A stretch of DNA of 44,530 bases from an uncultured Clostridia bacterium (GTDB taxonomy: Bacteria; Bacillota; Clostridia; UBA1381). Numbering within the stretch: position 1 is the stretch's first letter; every line of letters begins with the position of its first letter. Where the stretch lies: NCBI GenBank assembly GCA_959602045.1, contig CAUGRT010000023.1:1-44530 (forward strand). The letters run 5' to 3'. The notes under the pieces are model-generated. The model made no database searches. It saw nothing but the letters and a program-made list of their open reading frames with translations, and was not told where the DNA came from. Both the position numbers and the translations under genes were made by a program. Positions 41,862 through 44,530 of this stretch are shown one piece after another.

Positions 41862-43388
41862 ATGCTTTCTAAAATATATACCGTCGGTCTGATCGGAATT
41901 GACGGGTTCATGGTTCAGGTGCAAACGGATATTTCAAACGGAATGCCCGTGACCGATGTAATCGGCTTGCCGGGTATGACGATTAAGGAATCCAAAGAAC
42001 GCGCCAAAACCTCCATCAAAAACAGTGGTTTCACACTTCCGCAAAAGCGGATTACAATTAATATGGCGCCGGCGTCCATGCATAAAGAGGGCGGACATTA
42101 TGATTTGCCGATTACGGTTTCCATCTTAAACGCCTCCGAGCAGCTGCCTGTTCCGGATGCGGAGCATACGGTCTTTATCGGAGAACTGGCATTGGACGGC
42201 ACGATCTCCCCAGTAACAGGCGTGCTGCCGATGGTGATTTCTGCATTTACCGAGGGTTTCACAAAGTTTTTTGTCCCTGCCGAAAACGCAGATGAGGCGG
42301 CAATTATTGACGGAGTGGAGATTTACCCGACAAAAAGCCTGCGTACTCTGGCAGATCACCTGTTGGGAATCGAGGAAATATCGCCGTATAAAACCGATCT
42401 GACGCAAATTGAAAAGGGAAATATTCTCTCAACCTTAGACCTTTCCGAGGTCAAGGGTCAGGAGCAAGCCAAACGCGCTCTGGAAATCGCAGCAAGCGGC
42501 TCACATAACATTCTGTTTCGCGGTGCTGCCGGAACGGGAAAGTCCATGCTTGCACAGCGTCTTTGCACGATTCTTCCCGATATGACATTTGAAGAAATGT
42601 TAGAGGTCACAAAGATTCATTCGATCGCCGGGATTCTTCCGGGGAAATCGCCGTTGGTAACGGTACGGCCATTCCGCCATCCCCATCATACGGTATCCCC
42701 GGCGGCATTGAGCGGTGGCGGCAAGGTTCCGCATCCGGGCGAGCTTTCATTGGCGCATAACGGCGTTTTGTTTTTGGACGAGCTGCCGGAATTTAACCGC
42801 GATGCACTGGAGGTTCTCCGACAACCGTTGGAGGATCGAACCGTCACGATCTCGCGCGTGAACGCAACGCTGACCTATCCTTGTAATATCATGCTGGTCT
42901 GTGCCATGAATCCGTGCAAATGCGGAAACTTTGGCAGCAGGAATCACACCTGCACTTGCAGTCCCAAAGAAATCGAGCGGTATCAAAGCCGTGTTTCCGG
43001 TCCCTTGATGGATCGTATTGACATTCAGGTGGATGTTCCGAGCGTTGATTATGCTGATCTAAGCTCCACCAAAAAAGGCGAAACCAGTGCCGAGGTACGC
43101 AAGCGTGTAAACAAAGCGCGAAAAATTCAGACTGAACGGTATGCTGAAATCAAGGGAATCAACTCCAATGCGCAGCTGACGCCGGGTTTACTGCAAAAAT
43201 ATTGCCGCTTGAATCCGGAGGCAGACGCACTGCTGAAAAATGCCTTTGACGCACTGGGGTTATCGGCAAGAGCGCACGGAAAAATTCTAAAGGTAGCACG
43301 CACCATTGCCGATCTTGCCGGCGAGGAAAATATTCGCGCCGAGCATATCGCCGAAGCGATACAATATCGGAATATGGACAGGCGATAA
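41862..43388 (+). CDS. comM: ComM/YifB-type AAA+ ATPase (Mg-chelatase-like)
   Basis: 508 residues. The N-terminal third is a Lon-protease-like domain (VDVIGLPGMTIKESKERA in shortened view). The AAA+ core has Walker A RGAAGTGKSM, Walker B LFLDELPEFNRD and the Mg-chelatase-type NPCKCGNFGSRNHTCTCSP cysteine loop; a C-terminal Mg_chelatase_C domain ends LAGEENIRAEHIAEAI. ComM is a hexameric helicase that promotes branch migration in natural transformation in Gram-negatives; YifB homologs are common in Firmicutes. It is probably cytoplasmic and acts on DNA. The symbol is by homology. Confidence 0.93.
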   Translation: MLSKIYTVGLIGIDGFMVQVQTDISNGMPVTDVIGLPGMTIKESKERAKTSIKNSGFTLPQKRITINMAPASMHKEGGHYDLPITVSILNASEQLPVPDAEHTVFIGELALDGTISPVTGVLPMVISAFTEGFTKFFVPAENADEAAIIDGVEIYPTKSLRTLADHLLGIEEISPYKTDLTQIEKGNILSTLDLSEVKGQEQAKRALEIAASGSHNILFRGAAGTGKSMLAQRLCTILPDMTFEEMLEVTKIHSIAGILPGKSPLVTVRPFRHPHHTVSPAALSGGGKVPHPGELSLAHNGVLFLDELPEFNRDALEVLRQPLEDRTVTISRVNATLTYPCNIMLVCAMNPCKCGNFGSRNHTCTCSPKEIERYQSRVSGPLMDRIDIQVDVPSVDYADLSSTKKGETSAEVRKRVNKARKIQTERYAEIKGINSNAQLTPGLLQKYCRLNPEADALLKNAFDALGLSARAHGKILKVARTIADLAGEENIRAEHIAEAIQYRNMDRR

Positions 43389-43463
43389 AACATAAAAATG
43401 GATTAGACCTTACATATTCTTGAAAAAATAATGCCGCCAACGGCGGCAGAACGGAGGAATATC

Positions 43464-44087
43464 ATGAAAGTATTATTAATTAACGGAAGTCCGCACGAAA
43501 CAGGCTGTACCTATACCGCACTGTCCGAAGCTGCGGCAGAATTAAACAGAAACGGTGTTGAAACAGAAATTGTCTGGATCGGAAACCATCCCGTTCGCGG
43601 CTGTATCGGCTGCGGCGGCTGCGGAAAGCTTGGGAAATGCGCCTTTGATGACGATGTATTGAACACCATTTTGGAAAAAGCCAAAACAGCTGACGGTTAT
43701 ATTTTCGGTTCACCGGTACATTATGCGGCGATGTCGGGCGCAATGTCCTGTATTCTGGATCGTCTGTTTATGGCAGGCGGCGCGTCTATGCGCTATAAGC
43801 CGGCTGCCGGAGTCTGTTCGGCGCGGCGTGCCGGAACAACCGCAACGTATGACCAATTCAACAAATATATCGGTATCAATCGCATGCTGAACGTCCCGTC
43901 CCAATACTGGAACATGGTACACGGCTCTAAAGCGGAGGACGTGAAAAAGGACGAGGAAGGGCTGCAAATTATGCGGACTCTCGGCAAAAATATGGCATGG
44001 CTGTTGAAGGTGCTGCAATGTGCAAAGGAGAACGGAATTGAACTTCCCCAAGCAGAAGCACCGATAAAGACGAATTTTATTCGATAA
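43464..44087 (+). CDS. NADPH-dependent FMN reductase-like flavoprotein
   Basis: 207 residues from the ATG at 43464 (MKVLLINGSPHETGCTY), with GGAGG upstream; the open frame extends earlier through a hairpin (TGCCGCC/GGCGGCA at 43432-43448). Flavodoxin-like fold with the FMN-phosphate loop NGSPHETGCTYTAL and GSPVHYAAMSG. The cysteine cluster CIGCGGCGKLGKC (near 48-60) is typical of iron-sulfur flavoproteins and related reductases of anaerobes. It probably reduces quinones or other small acceptors; the partner is unknown. It is followed by a terminator. Confidence 0.9.
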   Translation: MKVLLINGSPHETGCTYTALSEAAAELNRNGVETEIVWIGNHPVRGCIGCGGCGKLGKCAFDDDVLNTILEKAKTADGYIFGSPVHYAAMSGAMSCILDRLFMAGGASMRYKPAAGVCSARRAGTTATYDQFNKYIGINRMLNVPSQYWNMVHGSKAEDVKKDEEGLQIMRTLGKNMAWLLKVLQCAKENGIELPQAEAPIKTNFIR

Positions 44088-44095
44088 ACAAGAAA

Positions 44096-44146
44096 AAGAA
44101 TCGCAAGAAACTTATGGATTATTCTGTATTTTGCGGTTCTTTTTTG
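44096..44146 (+). terminator. Terminator of the flavoprotein gene
   Basis: AAGAATCGCAA (44096-44106) pairs with TTGCGGTTCTT (44131-44141, one G-U) across a 24-base loop, followed by TTTTTG. Confidence 0.7.
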
Positions 44147-44149
44147 TTC

Positions 44150-44166
44150 CTCTGCACTGCGCGGAG
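44150..44166 (+). repeat. Degenerate fragment of the hairpin core
   Basis: CTCTGCACTGCGCGGAGCAG resembles the centre of the 44-base core (CTGCGCTGCGCGGAGTAG) with two or three changes. No matching arms are seen. Confidence 0.35.
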
Positions 44167-44181
44167 CAGGGCTTATTTTCA

Positions 44182-44419
44182 TAAAACAAAAGTATATCTA
44201 CTTCTCAAAAGTCAAATATGGTGACATGGATTTTCATATGCTTTTCATTCTATTCCGGTTCAGACATCCGCTGCGCTGCGTGGAGTAGAACTCGTGTCCT
44301 TAAAACAAAAGTATATCTACTTCTCAAAAGTCAAATATGGTGACATGGATTTTCATATGCTTTTCATTCTATTCCGGTTCAGACATCCGCTGCGCTGCGC
44401 GGAGTAGAACTCGCCTCCA
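44182..44419 (+). repeat. Tandem direct duplication, 119-base unit, two copies
   Basis: Unit one is 44182-44300 and unit two 44301-44419. They are identical except for one base in the core (44281 T versus 44400 C) and a few bases at the end (TGTCCT versus CCTCCA after CTCG). Each unit holds a left arm and a hairpin core; only the second is followed by a right arm. Confidence 0.9.
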
Positions 44420-44440
44420 TAGAATGAAAAGCATATGAAA
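44351..44440 (+). repeat. Variable-stem, conserved-core hairpin element (copy C)
   Basis: Left arm 44351-44372 and right arm 44419-44440 are perfect complements over 22 bases (TTTCATATGCTTTTCATTCT and its partner). They enclose the 44-base core at 44375-44418, which differs from copies A and B at two positions. The arms are unrelated to those of A and B. The sequence after 44440 to the window end contains nothing I recognise except a short GGAG/CTCC hairpin at the edge. Confidence 0.85.
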
Positions 44441-44530
44441 TTTCAATCGAAAATGTGCAGTTTAATTGTAAAATAGGAGCATTCCTGTTAAGTAACAAAA
44501 ATGAGGTTTGACAAAAAGGAGTTCACTCCC

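Noticed and set aside
44182..44440. CRISPR-like repeats
   Set aside because: The repeated unit is 119 bases with only two direct copies and no unique spacers between short repeats.

Overview
The window is a stretch of chromosome from an anaerobic, spore-forming low-to-mid GC Firmicute, most likely class Clostridia and perhaps Lachnospirales or a relative. The evidence is spo0A and a SpoIIE phosphatase, Gram-positive type rpoB-rpoC, strong AGGAGG-type ribosome sites, TTGACA/TATAAT promoters, and a propanediol-type bacterial microcompartment (BMC) locus. No rRNA, tRNA, CRISPR array or intact insertion sequence was seen.

Layout. 1-188: hairpin-rich sequence and a terminator. 189-2599 (minus): ABC permease, ABC ATPase and a secreted protein of unknown function. 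2864-3937 (plus): membrane diguanylate cyclase. 3989-12857 (minus): a BMC operon of eleven genes, read from a class II (fuculose-phosphate type) aldolase through a PduO-C-like protein, CoA-acylating aldehyde dehydrogenase, zinc-type alcohol dehydrogenase, four hexameric shell proteins, PduL and the vertex protein, to PduS and a PduT-like trimer. 13265-14371 (minus): orphan MsmK/UgpC-type sugar ABC ATPase. 14634-19240 (minus): EF-G-like GTPase and SpoIIE. 19430-19897 (plus): YfcE-type phosphodiesterase. 19961-20728 (minus): spo0A. 21493-25568 (plus): purC, purB, a membrane protein and purA. 25667-30962 (plus): alaS, deacetylase, HIT protein, hisH and hisF. 31034-31832: frameshifted methyltransferase. 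31853-33172 (minus): DUF1015 protein. 33561-33746 (plus): small YtxH-like protein. 34117-41739 (plus): rpoB-rpoC. 41862-44087 (plus): comM-like ATPase and a flavin reductase. 44088-44530: terminator and repeats.

How the BMC genes fit together. The aldolase would split a 6-deoxyketose-1-phosphate (fuculose- or rhamnulose-phosphate) into DHAP and lactaldehyde. The aldehyde dehydrogenase and PduL would turn lactaldehyde into an acyl phosphate, and the alcohol dehydrogenase would reduce lactaldehyde to recycle NADH. PduS and the cysteine-bearing trimer could move electrons across the shell. The aldolase, both dehydrogenases, PduL and the PduO-like protein all carry terminal helices of the encapsulation-peptide type. 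There is no glycyl-radical or B12 diol dehydratase and no activase, so the locus alone encodes a lactaldehyde metabolosome rather than a propanediol dehydratase one.

The most unusual non-coding signal is a family of hairpins at 20933-21032, 21205-21298 and 44351-44440, with an internally deleted relative at 11326-11385. Each intact copy has the same 44-base central core, but the flanking arms differ completely between copies while pairing almost perfectly within each copy. This is the reverse of a usual MITE (conserved ends, variable middle) and is the best candidate here for an undescribed system.
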